A DNA stretch of 64,000 nt. Origin: Paenibacillus sp. FSL H7-0331. Its GTDB lineage: Bacteria; Bacillota; Bacilli; Paenibacillales; NBRC-103111. This document shows, piece by piece, positions 9,266 through 18,459 of this stretch. The DNA lies in assembly GCF_001956045.1 (NCBI RefSeq), contig NZ_MRTH01000034.1, positions 28,468 through 92,467 of the forward strand. The letters run 5' to 3'. Positions within the stretch are counted from its first letter, which is position 1. Each line of letters starts with the position of its first letter. A program made the translations under genes and the position numbers. The notes below the pieces were generated by a model. That model did no database searches and was not told the origin of the DNA. It worked only from the letters and a program-made list of their open reading frames with translations.

Positions 9266-11326
9266 ATGGCATCATGGTGGTCCGGCAATCAGCTGCGGCT
9301 TATCCAGAATAATCTTCGTGAAACCGATGCGAATCTTGATGTGGATCTGCTGATCAGCGACCTGAAGAAGCTATCAACCAATGTACTGATGATGAATGCA
9401 GGCGGTATTGTCGCCTTTTACCCGACCCGGCTGGAATATCATTACAGAGCCGCCAATCAGCAGAAGGATTTGCTCAAGGAAGCGATTGACAAGGCGCATG
9501 CGGCCGACATGAGGTTCATTGCCCGGTTTGATTTCAGCAAAGCGCACGAAAGCCTGTTCAATAAACGGCCGGAGTGGTTTTACCGTACCAAGGCAGGCAA
9601 GGAAGTCAACTACCACGGCATCGTCCATACGTGCATCAACGGATACTACCAGCGTGAATACTCACTTCAGTTGATCAACGAGGTTATTTCCCAATATGAA
9701 GTGGACGGTATCTTCTTCAATATGTTCGGCTATCAGACCCGCGATTACAGCGGTTATGATTACGGCATCTGCTTCTGCGACAGCTGCAGAACCCGCTTCC
9801 GCGAGTGGAGCGGCCTGGAACTTCCCGAAACGCAAAGCCTGGATGATCTCGTGTTCCGCAGGTACAAAGTGTTCCAGGATGTGACAACGAAGGAAATGTT
9901 GGAGCGGATTCATGAGTTGGTAACAAGCACCGGCAAAGAAATTGCAATATCGACCTATAACGAGCATAAGGTCGATATTGTTCGCAAGGAATCGAATACG
10001 GATAACAGGCGTCCGCACCCGTTATGGCTGTATTCAGCATCTGAAAATGTAAAATCGCTGGAGGATTCGTGGGAGGATAAGTTGATCAGCAACTGCTGTA
10101 TCAATGCGATTGATCTGGTACATAGATTCACAGCGGTTTCCAAGCATGAGATGAGCATCCGTTTAAGGGAATGCCTCGCCAGCGGCTCGGGTCTGGACTT
10201 TTGCATTATCGGGGTGTTCGAGGATTACCCGGACCGTGAGAATCTGCCGATCGTTGCCGAAATTTTCAAATACCATAAGGACCATGAGGCTTATTATGGC
10301 AGCTTTCTGTCCGCTGCGGATGTTGCGCTGATCAAGCCGGGCGGACCAGCACCCAAAAGCATGAAGGAATACTCAGGCCTGTTCAAGATGCTCAAGGAGC
10401 AGCATATCGTGTTTGATGTGATTCATCAAAATAATTTGCTGAATCAACGAGACAGTCTGCAGGGCTACAAGGCTGTGATCATCCCCGACATTGCCGAATT
10501 TTCCGAGGAGGGACTGCAGCTGCTGGAGACGCTTTATCAGGAAGGAGTGCAGCTCATCAGTACGGGATGTTCCTTTACCGAGGGGGCGGCCAATCTATCT
10601 TTTATGCAGCGTGTATTCGATCTAAAGCCCGGGCAGGTACAGGTGTACGAACGAGACGCCGCATATTTGAAAACTGCCGATAAAGGACTGTTTAAAAGCT
10701 TTCCGGAGCGGGACTGGATCTTTCTGAAGGGGACATTTCAGGAGCTGGAATTCGGGCAGCATACGCTGTCGCAGCTGCCTTTTGTCATCCCCTCAACCTT
10801 CGGCCCGCCGGAGCGTGCATCGGGACATCTGATTTCTGACAAAAGCTTTGGAGCCTCGATCCGTACGGATAATCCGGTCAGCGGAGGCAAGAACAGCTTG
10901 CGCAGAGCCGTTTACCTGCCATGGCAGGCCGGGGAGCTGTACTACAGGTATGGCTTTGCCGATCATAAGCACATTGTACTCGATATATTGGACGATATGC
11001 TGGACCAGCGCTGGAGGCTGACGACCAACGCTCCGTCCAATGTGGAGGTGTTCTTCAATAAGCTTGATGATCAAACCTATATCCTGCACGTGCTAAACCT
11101 GTCCGGCTTTAATGGGATGACGTATTCCGAGCCGCTTCCAGTCTATAGGCTGGAGATCACGCTACATGATATAGGGCATTGCAGCCAGCTGACAAGCTTA
11201 ACGGAGCAGGTTGAAGCCGCCTATGCCATGTCCAACGGAAAGATAGTGATTCAACTGCCGGAGCTGCAGGAGTTTGCCGCCATCGTTGTGAAGATTGAAG
11301 AAACGCCAAAGGAGATCGTGGTATGA
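9266..11326 (+). CDS. Putative glycoside hydrolase, GHL6-like with beta-galactosidase trimerisation-like domain
   Basis: A 686-residue cytosolic protein without signal peptide. The N-terminal 330 residues look like a TIM barrel of the hypothetical glycosyl hydrolase 6 group: FIARFDFSKAH, then VDGIFFNMFGYQ, then a Cys pair CFCDSC that may bind metal. The middle region resembles the beta-galactosidase trimerisation domain (YKAVIIPDIAEFSEEGLQ). Family function is not settled and no catalytic pair can be assigned with confidence. ATG 9266 is eight bases behind GGAGG (9253-9257), while ATG 9260 is too close. The gene overlaps the next by four bases (ATGA), so the products are coexpressed. Confidence 0.72.
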   Translation: MASWWSGNQLRLIQNNLRETDANLDVDLLISDLKKLSTNVLMMNAGGIVAFYPTRLEYHYRAANQQKDLLKEAIDKAHAADMRFIARFDFSKAHESLFNKRPEWFYRTKAGKEVNYHGIVHTCINGYYQREYSLQLINEVISQYEVDGIFFNMFGYQTRDYSGYDYGICFCDSCRTRFREWSGLELPETQSLDDLVFRRYKVFQDVTTKEMLERIHELVTSTGKEIAISTYNEHKVDIVRKESNTDNRRPHPLWLYSASENVKSLEDSWEDKLISNCCINAIDLVHRFTAVSKHEMSIRLRECLASGSGLDFCIIGVFEDYPDRENLPIVAEIFKYHKDHEAYYGSFLSAADVALIKPGGPAPKSMKEYSGLFKMLKEQHIVFDVIHQNNLLNQRDSLQGYKAVIIPDIAEFSEEGLQLLETLYQEGVQLISTGCSFTEGAANLSFMQRVFDLKPGQVQVYERDAAYLKTADKGLFKSFPERDWIFLKGTFQELEFGQHTLSQLPFVIPSTFGPPERASGHLISDKSFGASIRTDNPVSGGKNSLRRAVYLPWQAGELYYRYGFADHKHIVLDILDDMLDQRWRLTTNAPSNVEVFFNKLDDQTYILHVLNLSGFNGMTYSEPLPVYRLEITLHDIGHCSQLTSLTEQVEAAYAMSNGKIVIQLPELQEFAAIVVKIEETPKEIVV

Positions 11327-12393
11327 AAATCAATTTGGATCAATCCGATACGCTGCTTCAGCTCGATAAAACCCAATTGTTCGAGGCAACAGCCCATTAT
11401 TCCAGCTGGATAGCAGACGGGTATACCCAGGCCAAGGCACTGGAAGTCAAGGCGCTGTCCGGCAAGGTAGATGAAATCGTGATGTGCAGTGTCGGCGGAG
11501 GGCCGGTAGCGAGTCTCGTTCAGTTGAAGTCGCTGCTGTTCGATGAAATCAGGGTTCCGATTATTCTTTCGCAAGCGTATTCAATGCCTGCTTATGTCGA
11601 TGACGATTCGATTGTCTTCATCGTCAACTATTCCGGCGGTTCGGAGGAGGTTGTCAGCGCCTACCGACACGCGATCACAACCGGGGCGATGATTATTGTA
11701 CTGACTGCAGGCGGGAAGGCGAGGGAGCTTGCTGAGCAGAATGGACATTTGCTGTTCCAGCTGCCCGCGGGCAGACAGCCGCGAATGATCTCGACCAGCC
11801 ATGTTCTTGTTCCGATGCTCGTTATTCTGCATCGGCTGGGGCTGATCTCCGATCCCGATCAGGGGATTGCCGAAACGATCCGTTTGATCGAGCAATTGAC
11901 GCCGGCCTATGCGCCGCAGGCCGTACTGGCCGACAATGAAGCCAAACAGATTGCTACTGAAATGGATGGGCTGATTCCTGTGGTATATGGCACGCTGCCG
12001 TTTACGGATGCTTCTACGGTGCGCTTCAAGAACCAATTGGCTGAGGTCAGCAAGGTGATGGCTTTCAGCAACGCGATGTCGGGGCTTCATCACGATGAAG
12101 CTAATGGTTGGGATGCGGACAGCGCGATGCTGAGGCAGTTCCATTTTACCCTGATCCATGACCGGGAGGATACAGAGCCTATGGGAAGAAGGCTGCGGGC
12201 GACCCGGGAGGTACTGGCCTCCCGGGCGGGTGCTGTGCGCGTCATCACTTCCGTGGGTGAGAGCCGATTGGCGCGGATGTGCTCGCTGGTATATCTGATC
12301 GATCATGTCACGCTGTATCTCGCATTTATACGCGGGGTTCATCCGTCGCAAGGTGAGGCATTAAACGAGTTTAGAGCCAGGTTCAACAGCTAA
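11323..12393 (+). CDS. SIS-domain sugar isomerase, phosphoglucose/phosphomannose isomerase-like
   Basis: A 356-residue cytosolic protein with two sugar-isomerase (SIS) domains, probably acting on a phosphorylated or free sugar. Visible landmarks are MCSVGGGPVASL, FIVNYSGGSEEVVSAY, which is the phosphosugar-binding Ser/Thr loop, and LAFIRGVHPSQ near the C-terminus. The layout resembles bifunctional phosphoglucose/phosphomannose isomerases (COG0166, PF10432). Its start overlaps the stop of the hydrolase-like gene. A strong terminator follows about 120 bases downstream, closing the operon. The substrate is unknown. Confidence 0.78.
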   Translation: MKINLDQSDTLLQLDKTQLFEATAHYSSWIADGYTQAKALEVKALSGKVDEIVMCSVGGGPVASLVQLKSLLFDEIRVPIILSQAYSMPAYVDDDSIVFIVNYSGGSEEVVSAYRHAITTGAMIIVLTAGGKARELAEQNGHLLFQLPAGRQPRMISTSHVLVPMLVILHRLGLISDPDQGIAETIRLIEQLTPAYAPQAVLADNEAKQIATEMDGLIPVVYGTLPFTDASTVRFKNQLAEVSKVMAFSNAMSGLHHDEANGWDADSAMLRQFHFTLIHDREDTEPMGRRLRATREVLASRAGAVRVITSVGESRLARMCSLVYLIDHVTLYLAFIRGVHPSQGEALNEFRARFNS

Positions 12394-12515
12394 GCTGGTC
12401 GCGCCTGTACAGCATGGCAGTCCATCCGGTAAAGTCCCTGGATTTGTCGGCAGTTGGATTCATCAAAACAAATAATCCATCTACAGGAATCTTAAGGATA
12501 ACGCAAGTTCAATAT

Positions 12516-12569
12516 AGCAGCGGCAGTCTCGGACTTTTTCTCGTCCAAGACTGCCGCTGCTTCTTTTAT
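12516..12569 (+). terminator. Strong rho-independent terminator closing the first catabolic operon
   Basis: A perfect 14-bp stem (AGCAGCGGCAGTCT with AGACTGCCGCTGCT) encloses an 18-base loop and is followed by TCTTTTATTTT. It separates region 1 from the ECF41-controlled genes. Confidence 0.9.
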
Positions 12570-12640
12570 TTTAGTTAAAGCGGTTTATGTCACTTGACTG
12601 GAATTGAGAAAGTATTCCTTGCGGCAGTCGACCTGTCGTT

Positions 12641-12667
12641 TGTCACAAAACAAACAGGTAATTCGTC
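12641..12667 (+). promoter_or_regulatory. ECF41-type promoter of the SdhC-like operon
   Basis: TGTCACA at 12641-12647 and CGTC at 12664-12667 are separated by exactly 16 bases. This equals the consensus reported for ECF41 sigma factors. It is followed by TTAT, as are the two related promoters at 19384 and 20462. The operon ends with an ECF41 sigma gene, so autoregulation is likely. The leader before the first gene is about 85 bases. Confidence 0.8.
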
Positions 12668-12758
12668 TTATGAGCAAACCATAAAACTTTTTTTCCAATG
12701 TTTTAATGAAATACTTATGCGAGCCGGAAGTAATTCATCTAGAAAGGAGAAATATAAA

Positions 12759-13481
12759 ATGAAAAGAAACTCGTATTACTGGCGTAAACTGCACTCGCTG
12801 CTTGGGGTGATTCCGCTCGGGGGCTTTATTATTGTGCACGTATTGACCAACTATCAAGCGTTTGAGCGCGGACCAGAAGGGTTCGCAAACGGCGTGCAAT
12901 TCATCAATAGCCTGCCGCTGTTGCCGGTGCTTGAGATTTTTGGGATATATCTTCCGATTTTGTTTCACGGCATGTATGGCTTGTACATGGCCTATCAGTC
13001 CAATATAAACTCGGGTCAATACACGTACAGCCGCAACTGGGCGTTCACTCTGCAACGTATTACTGGCGTTCTGACGTTTATCTTCGTTTTCTGGCATTTA
13101 TACAATACTCGTTTTCAAGTTTATATGGGCAATATTACGCATGATGAACTTGGTTCGACGATGCATCAAATTGCCACTAATCCTGCGTTTTTCGTTGTTT
13201 ATGTTATTGGTGTATTGTCGGCGGTATTCCATTTTAGCAATGGTATCTGGGCTTTCCTTATCAGCTGGGGTATTACGATTTCCCCGCGTGCGCAAAAAAT
13301 CTCCTCTTATATTTGTATGATTGTGTTTGTGCTTGTCTCCGCGTTGTTCATTCTTGCGCTCGTAGCTTTTACTGGTGATGAATTCAAAGATACGACTGGT
13401 TTTGCTTTTACATGGGGTTCATACTTTTGCTACGAAGTAGTATGCTCTGTCACGTTTCCGATTCCTAAATCGTCTTATTAA
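12759..13481 (+). CDS. SdhC-like diheme cytochrome b558 membrane subunit (orphan)
   Basis: A 240-residue membrane protein with five predicted helices, matching succinate dehydrogenase cytochrome b558 of Firmicutes. Four axial histidines are visible at 27, 70, 113 and 158, close to the positions known in B. subtilis SdhC, so it should bind two hemes. The start is ATG 12759 behind AAAGGAG; the longer frame from 12594 covers the promoter and is not coding. No sdhA or sdhB follows, which is unusual since sdhCAB is normally one operon. The tail from about residue 205 (DEFKDTTG onward) is unlike usual SdhC ends. The next gene encodes a flavoprotein that could serve as electron donor or acceptor. 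Confidence 0.85.
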   Translation: MKRNSYYWRKLHSLLGVIPLGGFIIVHVLTNYQAFERGPEGFANGVQFINSLPLLPVLEIFGIYLPILFHGMYGLYMAYQSNINSGQYTYSRNWAFTLQRITGVLTFIFVFWHLYNTRFQVYMGNITHDELGSTMHQIATNPAFFVVYVIGVLSAVFHFSNGIWAFLISWGITISPRAQKISSYICMIVFVLVSALFILALVAFTGDEFKDTTGFAFTWGSYFCYEVVCSVTFPIPKSSY

Positions 13482-13510
13482 CATCCAACCGGAAAAGGAA
13501 GGTGCAGAAG

Positions 13511-14827
13511 ATGTCGAACATCAGCGAAATGAAATGGGACGTCGTCATCATTGGAGCTGGAATTGCAGGATTGACAGCTTCCGTTTATTTGGCAAGGGCT
13601 GGACGTAAAGTGCTACTGCTAGAGAGAGCGGAAGAGCCCGGCGGCAGAGCCGCATCGAAGAATATAGCGGATGCTTGGATTAATCTTGGCCCGCATGCGC
13701 TCTATAAGAGTGCGTGCGGGATTTTACAGGAAGTTGGCGTTACACCGACGGGCGCGACGCCGAAGCCGAACAGTTTGCTAGTTTACAAAAAAACGAAAGG
13801 CGGAGACGTCGCCTTGCCTTTGTTTCAATTTCTGTTGGGCTCGTTCCTTAAATGGTCCGAGAAAACCCAGTTGATACGATTCTACGCCCAGATGCAGAAG
13901 GAGGACACTTCCATCCTCCAGAACATCAATCTGCAGAAATATTTGGAAACCCGCCTCCCGAGTCCGCGCGTTCGCAATGCCGTACTTGCGCTCGTGCGCA
14001 CATCCACGTATTGTAGTGCCCCGGATTTACTCAGCGCCGGAGCGGCGATCGCACAGCTGCAAAACGGGCAAGTGCTGTACGTAGACGGAGGCTGGCGTAC
14101 CCTTGTGGACGCATTAAAGGAACAAGCTCTGGCTGCGGGAGTGACGATCCAATGCGGTTGTTCGGCACGGACCATCGCGGGAAGCGAACCGGAAATGATA
14201 GTCTCCCTGAAAGATGGAACAATATTGAAGACTCACTATGTCTTGTCTACCTTAGGACCGAAAGAATCGTTGGCACTCCTTGATCCTGCCCTGCAGCCGG
14301 AGGAAGCAGCGATGTTCGAGCGGCTTGTTCCCATTCGGGCGGCTTGCCTGGATTTGGTTATGGCTGAAATGCCAAAGCCTAAAACAACCTTCGCTATGGG
14401 TGCCGATTATCCCTGGTATTTCTCTAATCATTCGGCCATCGCTAAATTTAGTGATAACCCGAAACAAATGGTCGTGCATGTTATGAAATATTTGCGACCG
14501 GGAGCTGATTCGAACGCCAAGCAAGACGAACAGGAACTGGAACAGTTTCTCGACCTGATCCAGCCTGGCTGGCGCTTACATGTCATTCAGCGTCGTTTTT
14601 TGCCGCACTTGCTCGTATCGCATGCTGTTGTTGCCGCGGCAAGTGGAGGATACTCCGGAAGACCGGGCCCTGTCGTCAAAGGACGGAAAGGACTGTTCGT
14701 TGCAGGAGACTGGGTGGGCGCAGAGGGCATGCTGCTGGGCGCATCGCTGGCTAGCGCCAAGAGTGCCGCGCAATGTATATTAAAAGACAAAGATCACAAC
14801 AAGGTAGGGGATTCACTTGGAGCTTGA
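13511..14827 (+). CDS. FAD-dependent oxidoreductase, phytoene desaturase/amine oxidase-like
   Basis: A 438-residue flavoprotein. The FAD-binding GAGIAGL starts at residue 15 and is followed by LLERAEEPGGRA, the typical second motif of the NAD(P)-binding_8/CrtI group. A C-terminal VKGRKGLFVAGDWVG matches the family's conserved FAD-contacting end. No carotenoid genes surround it, so a desaturase role is not implied. ATG 13511 lies eight bases behind AAGGAAGG; the GTG at 13502 is less likely. It sits between an orphan SdhC-like cytochrome and an ECF41 sigma gene, which it overlaps by 11 bases, so the three are coexpressed. Confidence 0.85.
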   Translation: MSNISEMKWDVVIIGAGIAGLTASVYLARAGRKVLLLERAEEPGGRAASKNIADAWINLGPHALYKSACGILQEVGVTPTGATPKPNSLLVYKKTKGGDVALPLFQFLLGSFLKWSEKTQLIRFYAQMQKEDTSILQNINLQKYLETRLPSPRVRNAVLALVRTSTYCSAPDLLSAGAAIAQLQNGQVLYVDGGWRTLVDALKEQALAAGVTIQCGCSARTIAGSEPEMIVSLKDGTILKTHYVLSTLGPKESLALLDPALQPEEAAMFERLVPIRAACLDLVMAEMPKPKTTFAMGADYPWYFSNHSAIAKFSDNPKQMVVHVMKYLRPGADSNAKQDEQELEQFLDLIQPGWRLHVIQRRFLPHLLVSHAVVAAASGGYSGRPGPVVKGRKGLFVAGDWVGAEGMLLGASLASAKSAAQCILKDKDHNKVGDSLGA

Positions 14828-15707
14828 TTCAGCGTACTTGTGCCATCGGCCGCTGCTTCTGTCCATCGCATATCGGATGCTGGGTTCCGTGTCCGACGCA
14901 GAAGATTTGGTACAGGATGTATTTTTCATTGCCCGGAAGTGGGAAGAGAACGAAGAAGGCGATCACGTTCGCAATCTGAAAGCATATTTGTGCAAAGTCG
15001 TCACGAACCGCTGCCTTGACTTCCTGAAATCCGCTCGCAAGCAAAGAGAGGTATACGTCGGTCCGTGGTTGCCGGAACCGCTCGTTCAGTATGATACGAA
15101 CGAATCGGGACAAGATCCTCTACAGACGATCATTCTGGAGGATACAATCTCGTATGCATTTCTTATTCTGCTTGATCAGCTCACGCCAGTCGAACGCGCG
15201 GTCTTCATTCTCCGAGAAGCTTTCGATTACGATTACCGCGACATAGCGGATATGATTGGCAAGACAGAGCTGGGTTGCCGCAAAATTTACAGCCGCCTGA
15301 AGCGGAAAATTCAAGCTGAGCCAGATACTTCGCAGACTGACGAAGCGAAGTCCGAGGAACTCGTTCATCGGTTTCTTCATGCCGCCTCGACGGGAAATAT
15401 GCAGGCGCTTGTCGCGACGCTGACCGAAGATATCACTGTTTACACCGATGGGGGAGGTAAAGTGCACGCTGCGACCCATCCAATCAGAACGATACCGCGC
15501 GTCGCAGCGTTCGTGCTAGGTCTTTCTTCAAAGATGGACGGACAAACCCGAATTCGTTCTGCGCGGATCAATGGTACTATCGGCCTGATCATAGGCAGTA
15601 TCGGCGATCGTTATAACGCGGTCATCAGCTTCCAGATCGAAGCCGACGGCATCCGCAACATGTACATCTTGCGGAACCCCGACAAGCTTCGGCACCTTAA
15701 CCTATGA
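14817..15707 (+). CDS. ECF41-family RNA polymerase sigma factor (SigJ-like) with C-terminal SnoaL-type domain
   Basis: Sigma-70 regions 2 and 4 occupy residues 8-165, followed by a fused C-terminal extension related to SnoaL-like proteins. The three hallmark motifs of ECF41 are present: WLPEP at 84-88 between the sigma domains, DGGGK at 211-215 and NPDKL at 287-291. In this group the extension, rather than a separate anti-sigma, modulates activity. The start is TTG 14817 within the end of the flavoprotein gene, behind AGGTAGGGG. It probably drives its own operon from the promoter at 12641. Confidence 0.92.
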   Translation: MELDSAYLCHRPLLLSIAYRMLGSVSDAEDLVQDVFFIARKWEENEEGDHVRNLKAYLCKVVTNRCLDFLKSARKQREVYVGPWLPEPLVQYDTNESGQDPLQTIILEDTISYAFLILLDQLTPVERAVFILREAFDYDYRDIADMIGKTELGCRKIYSRLKRKIQAEPDTSQTDEAKSEELVHRFLHAASTGNMQALVATLTEDITVYTDGGGKVHAATHPIRTIPRVAAFVLGLSSKMDGQTRIRSARINGTIGLIIGSIGDRYNAVISFQIEADGIRNMYILRNPDKLRHLNL

Positions 15708-15709
15708 GC

Positions 15710-15738
15710 GACGAAGGCTGGCGATGCCCAGCTTCGTC
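15710..15738 (+). terminator. Hairpin after the first ECF41 gene
   Basis: GACGAAGGCTGG pairs with CCAGCTTCGTC (one bulge) around a short loop, starting three bases after the stop codon. The following bases are only moderately T-rich, so termination is likely but not certain. Confidence 0.5.
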
Positions 15739-15847
15739 AGACTGATTTGTCCTTGATCGAATGCACAAAAATCGTGCGAATCAGACTGTATTAGCGAAAT
15801 AAGCACAGAAATGGTATTTAGTCATCAAAGAAGTTCAGGAGGATATC

Positions 15848-16486
15848 ATGGCACAAATACTTTACATTACAGCTAATCCCAACTCATTCGAATACTCTAT
15901 AGGACATAGAATTGGACAGGGTTTTCTTAAGTCCTATCGTGAAACACATAAAGACGATGAAATTATCGAAATAGATTTATACAAAGAAGATTTTCAAACA
16001 GTTGATGAAGATGTACTCAATGCTTGGAGAAAAATGCGTAAGCATTATATGAATTTTGCTGAATTAAACCTTATCGAACAAGAAAAAATAAATGCTCTCA
16101 ACAAATTCGCAGATAGGGTGGTTCACGCTGATAAATATGTGTTTGTTTCCCCAATGTGGAACTGGGGAGTTCCCCCACGTTTAAAAGCGTTTATTGATAG
16201 TTTTGTAGTGGTTGGAAAAACCTTTTATTATACAGAGAAAGGTCCAGTTGGATACTTGAATAATAAAAAAGCCATTCATATTCAAATAAGTGGTGGAATT
16301 TACTCTCATGGTCCCGCAGCGATAATGGATCACAGTCATCCTTATTTGAAAATGGTTCTAAGTATCGTAGGTATAAGTGACTTAGAAGCGCTTTATGTGG
16401 AAGGCCACGAAATTAACCCAGAGAAAGCGGAAGAAATTATCAGTGAGGCGATGACAAAGGCAGTAAATCTTGCTATAGGATGGTAG
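15848..16486 (+). CDS. azoR: FMN-dependent NADH-azoreductase (AzoR family)
   Basis: Flavodoxin-fold enzyme of 212 residues that reduces quinones or azo compounds with NADH. The FMN site is seen in the N-terminal ITANPNSFEYSIG and in VSPMWNWGVPPRLKAFID near residue 100, with the flavodoxin-like HIQISGG later. AGGAGG precedes the ATG. Its base composition is more AT-rich than the upstream ECF41 operon. An NDH-2-like gene overlaps downstream only in an unsupported upstream extension. A paralogue lies at 39154. Confidence 0.9.
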   Translation: MAQILYITANPNSFEYSIGHRIGQGFLKSYRETHKDDEIIEIDLYKEDFQTVDEDVLNAWRKMRKHYMNFAELNLIEQEKINALNKFADRVVHADKYVFVSPMWNWGVPPRLKAFIDSFVVVGKTFYYTEKGPVGYLNNKKAIHIQISGGIYSHGPAAIMDHSHPYLKMVLSIVGISDLEALYVEGHEINPEKAEEIISEAMTKAVNLAIGW

Positions 16487-16536
16487 TGATTATAGCAGAG
16501 AGGTTTAATTTGGAGCGCAATACAAGGAGGATTCAA

Positions 16537-17757
16537 ATGAAACGAATTGTTATTATTGGTGGAGGTTTTGCTGGATTGTGGAGCGCTATAGGTGCAGCAC
16601 GAAAATTACATGAATTAAGAGTCGAAGGAAACGAAGTTGAAGTTGTTTTAATTAACCGTGATTCTTTTTTTGGTGTGCGTCCTCGCTTTTATGAAAAAGA
16701 TCCACACAATTATCGTATCCCTCTTATTCAAGTACTTGAACCGGTTGGGGTTCGCTTGATTGAAGGAGAAGTAGGACGAATAGATACCCAATCTCAAAAA
16801 ATAATTATTAATCAAACAGAAAAGCAGATTGAATTAAACTATGATCGGCTAGTCATTGCTGCCGGTAGTCAATTGTTACTTCCCGAGATCACTGGACTAA
16901 AGGAGTATGCATTTACTGTTGATACCATAAAAGATGCAATTCATCTTGACAAGCATATTAATGGTCTACCTGATTTGCCTGAAGTTGAGGGTAAATATAC
17001 TACGATTGTAGTTGGGGCTGGTTTTACCGGGCTTGAAATAGCAACTGAAATGACTTCTCGCTTAAAAGAGATTGCTAAGAAGGAAAATAAAGAATCAGAA
17101 GTAAAAGTTATCTTAATTGATAGAAATCCTACCATAGGCCAAGATTTGGGAGTACACCCAGGACCCATTATTGAACAGGCTTTAATTGATATGGATATTG
17201 AAATTCATACTAATGAAACAGTTATTTCTATTGATTCAAAAGGAGTAATTTTAGATTCTGGGGAACGTCTTGTTGCACTTACAACAATTTGGACAGGAGG
17301 AGTAAAGGCGAGTCCTTTGGCGGCAGATTTACCAGTGGAAAAAGATGTATTGGGGCGTTTACTCGTCGATTCGTGTTTGAAAGTAGAGGGTTTGCCGTCT
17401 GTTTTTGCGGCTGGAGATACCGCTCGAGCAAAAACAGATGATAATCATGTAGCACTAATGACTTGTCAGCATGCAATACCTCAGGGGAAATTTGCCGGAC
17501 ATAACGTTGTGAGCGATTTACTTGGATTGGAAGGAATTCCATACAAACAAGAAATTTATAATACCTGCCTTGATTTAGGTCCTTGGGGAGCACTTGTTAC
17601 TAATGGTTGGGATCGAGTTCCCCAGTCTCAAGGAGAAGACGGCAAAAAAATCAAACAGTACATTAACCAAAAACTAATTTATCCACCCTTATCAGGAAAT
17701 CGTGAAGAATTATTCAAAGAAGCTGCACCTACCGAGTTAAAAATTAGATTATCATAG
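16537..17757 (+). CDS. NAD(P)/FAD-dependent oxidoreductase, NDH-2-like
   Basis: A 406-residue two-dinucleotide-binding flavoprotein. The FAD motif GGGFAGLW begins at residue 8, a second Rossmann motif VVGAGFTGLEIA lies near residue 157, and VFAAGDTARAK is the conserved late FAD contact. The fold matches type II NADH dehydrogenases and related disulfide oxidoreductases, without a CxxC redox pair. ATG 16537 follows AAGGAGG at 16524-16530. It is 50 bases after the azoreductase and probably cotranscribed, suggesting a quinone redox pair. Electron acceptor is inferred. Confidence 0.87.
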   Translation: MKRIVIIGGGFAGLWSAIGAARKLHELRVEGNEVEVVLINRDSFFGVRPRFYEKDPHNYRIPLIQVLEPVGVRLIEGEVGRIDTQSQKIIINQTEKQIELNYDRLVIAAGSQLLLPEITGLKEYAFTVDTIKDAIHLDKHINGLPDLPEVEGKYTTIVVGAGFTGLEIATEMTSRLKEIAKKENKESEVKVILIDRNPTIGQDLGVHPGPIIEQALIDMDIEIHTNETVISIDSKGVILDSGERLVALTTIWTGGVKASPLAADLPVEKDVLGRLLVDSCLKVEGLPSVFAAGDTARAKTDDNHVALMTCQHAIPQGKFAGHNVVSDLLGLEGIPYKQEIYNTCLDLGPWGALVTNGWDRVPQSQGEDGKKIKQYINQKLIYPPLSGNREELFKEAAPTELKIRLS

Positions 17758-17968
17758 AAAAAATGTACTCTTTTTCGCTTTCTCTATAAAGCAGAGGAAT
17801 TCCATTGAAAAATTTGAATAAAACTATTGGGCAAATAAAAGTATGCTATACTCTTGTATCAATAAACATCTGATGATATAATGATTTTTTTGCCCATATA
17901 ATATTTCTAGTCTAATGAAGGAAAGTGCTCACAACGTGTTATACGGAGATTAAACTGGGGAATTTAAA

Positions 17969-18190
17969 ATGAGCAATCAGATGATTTTCGTATTTGATAC
18001 AATACTTCGTGATGGAACACAAAGAGAAGGTGTCAGTTTCACTGCAGAGGATAAATTAAAAATCGTGTGTAAGCTTGATGCACTTGGCGTTCATTATATT
18101 GAGTGTGGCAACCCCGGGAGCAATAATAACGAATACTACAACAACAAATTTAAGGGTGAGCATGTTTCATCCTTATTTTTGTTGTTGTAA
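17969..18190 (+). pseudogene. N-terminal fragment of citramalate synthase (cimA remnant)
   Basis: The first 55 or so residues match the start of citramalate/isopropylmalate synthases: [16 protein letters not shown] and [17 protein letters not shown]. The frame then diverges into an unrelated short tail and stops after 73 codons, whereas the intact enzyme is about 530 residues. No continuation was recognised in other frames in the next 270 bases. It is most likely the residue of a deleted gene. Confidence 0.75.
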
Positions 18191-18459
18191 AACCTATGGG
18201 GGAATTCCCTAATGTTCTTGTCAACCGCTATGTTGATAAAAGATGTCGGAAGTAAAAAACTATGTTAGCATTAAATGGTGCATAAATCGGCGTTTGTTTG
18301 CAGGCGGTACTAAGACCCAATCCCACAATAAATACGAAAAAATAAAGCGCTTGACTTTTAGTTGTGATCATACAGGTACTTGACAGCCGTGTGCTATACT
18401 AAAAAAAGTATATCTGACATTGACGAAGCAGCTTAATAACCATACATAGGGGGCATCTA

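Noticed and set aside
11581..12351. Open frame of 256 codons on the minus strand inside the SIS isomerase gene
   Set aside because: Rich in Arg, His and Gln without a domain, and fully opposite a recognised gene.
17880..17968. T-box or similar leader before the citramalate synthase fragment
   Set aside because: No T-box consensus or terminator/antiterminator pair could be found.
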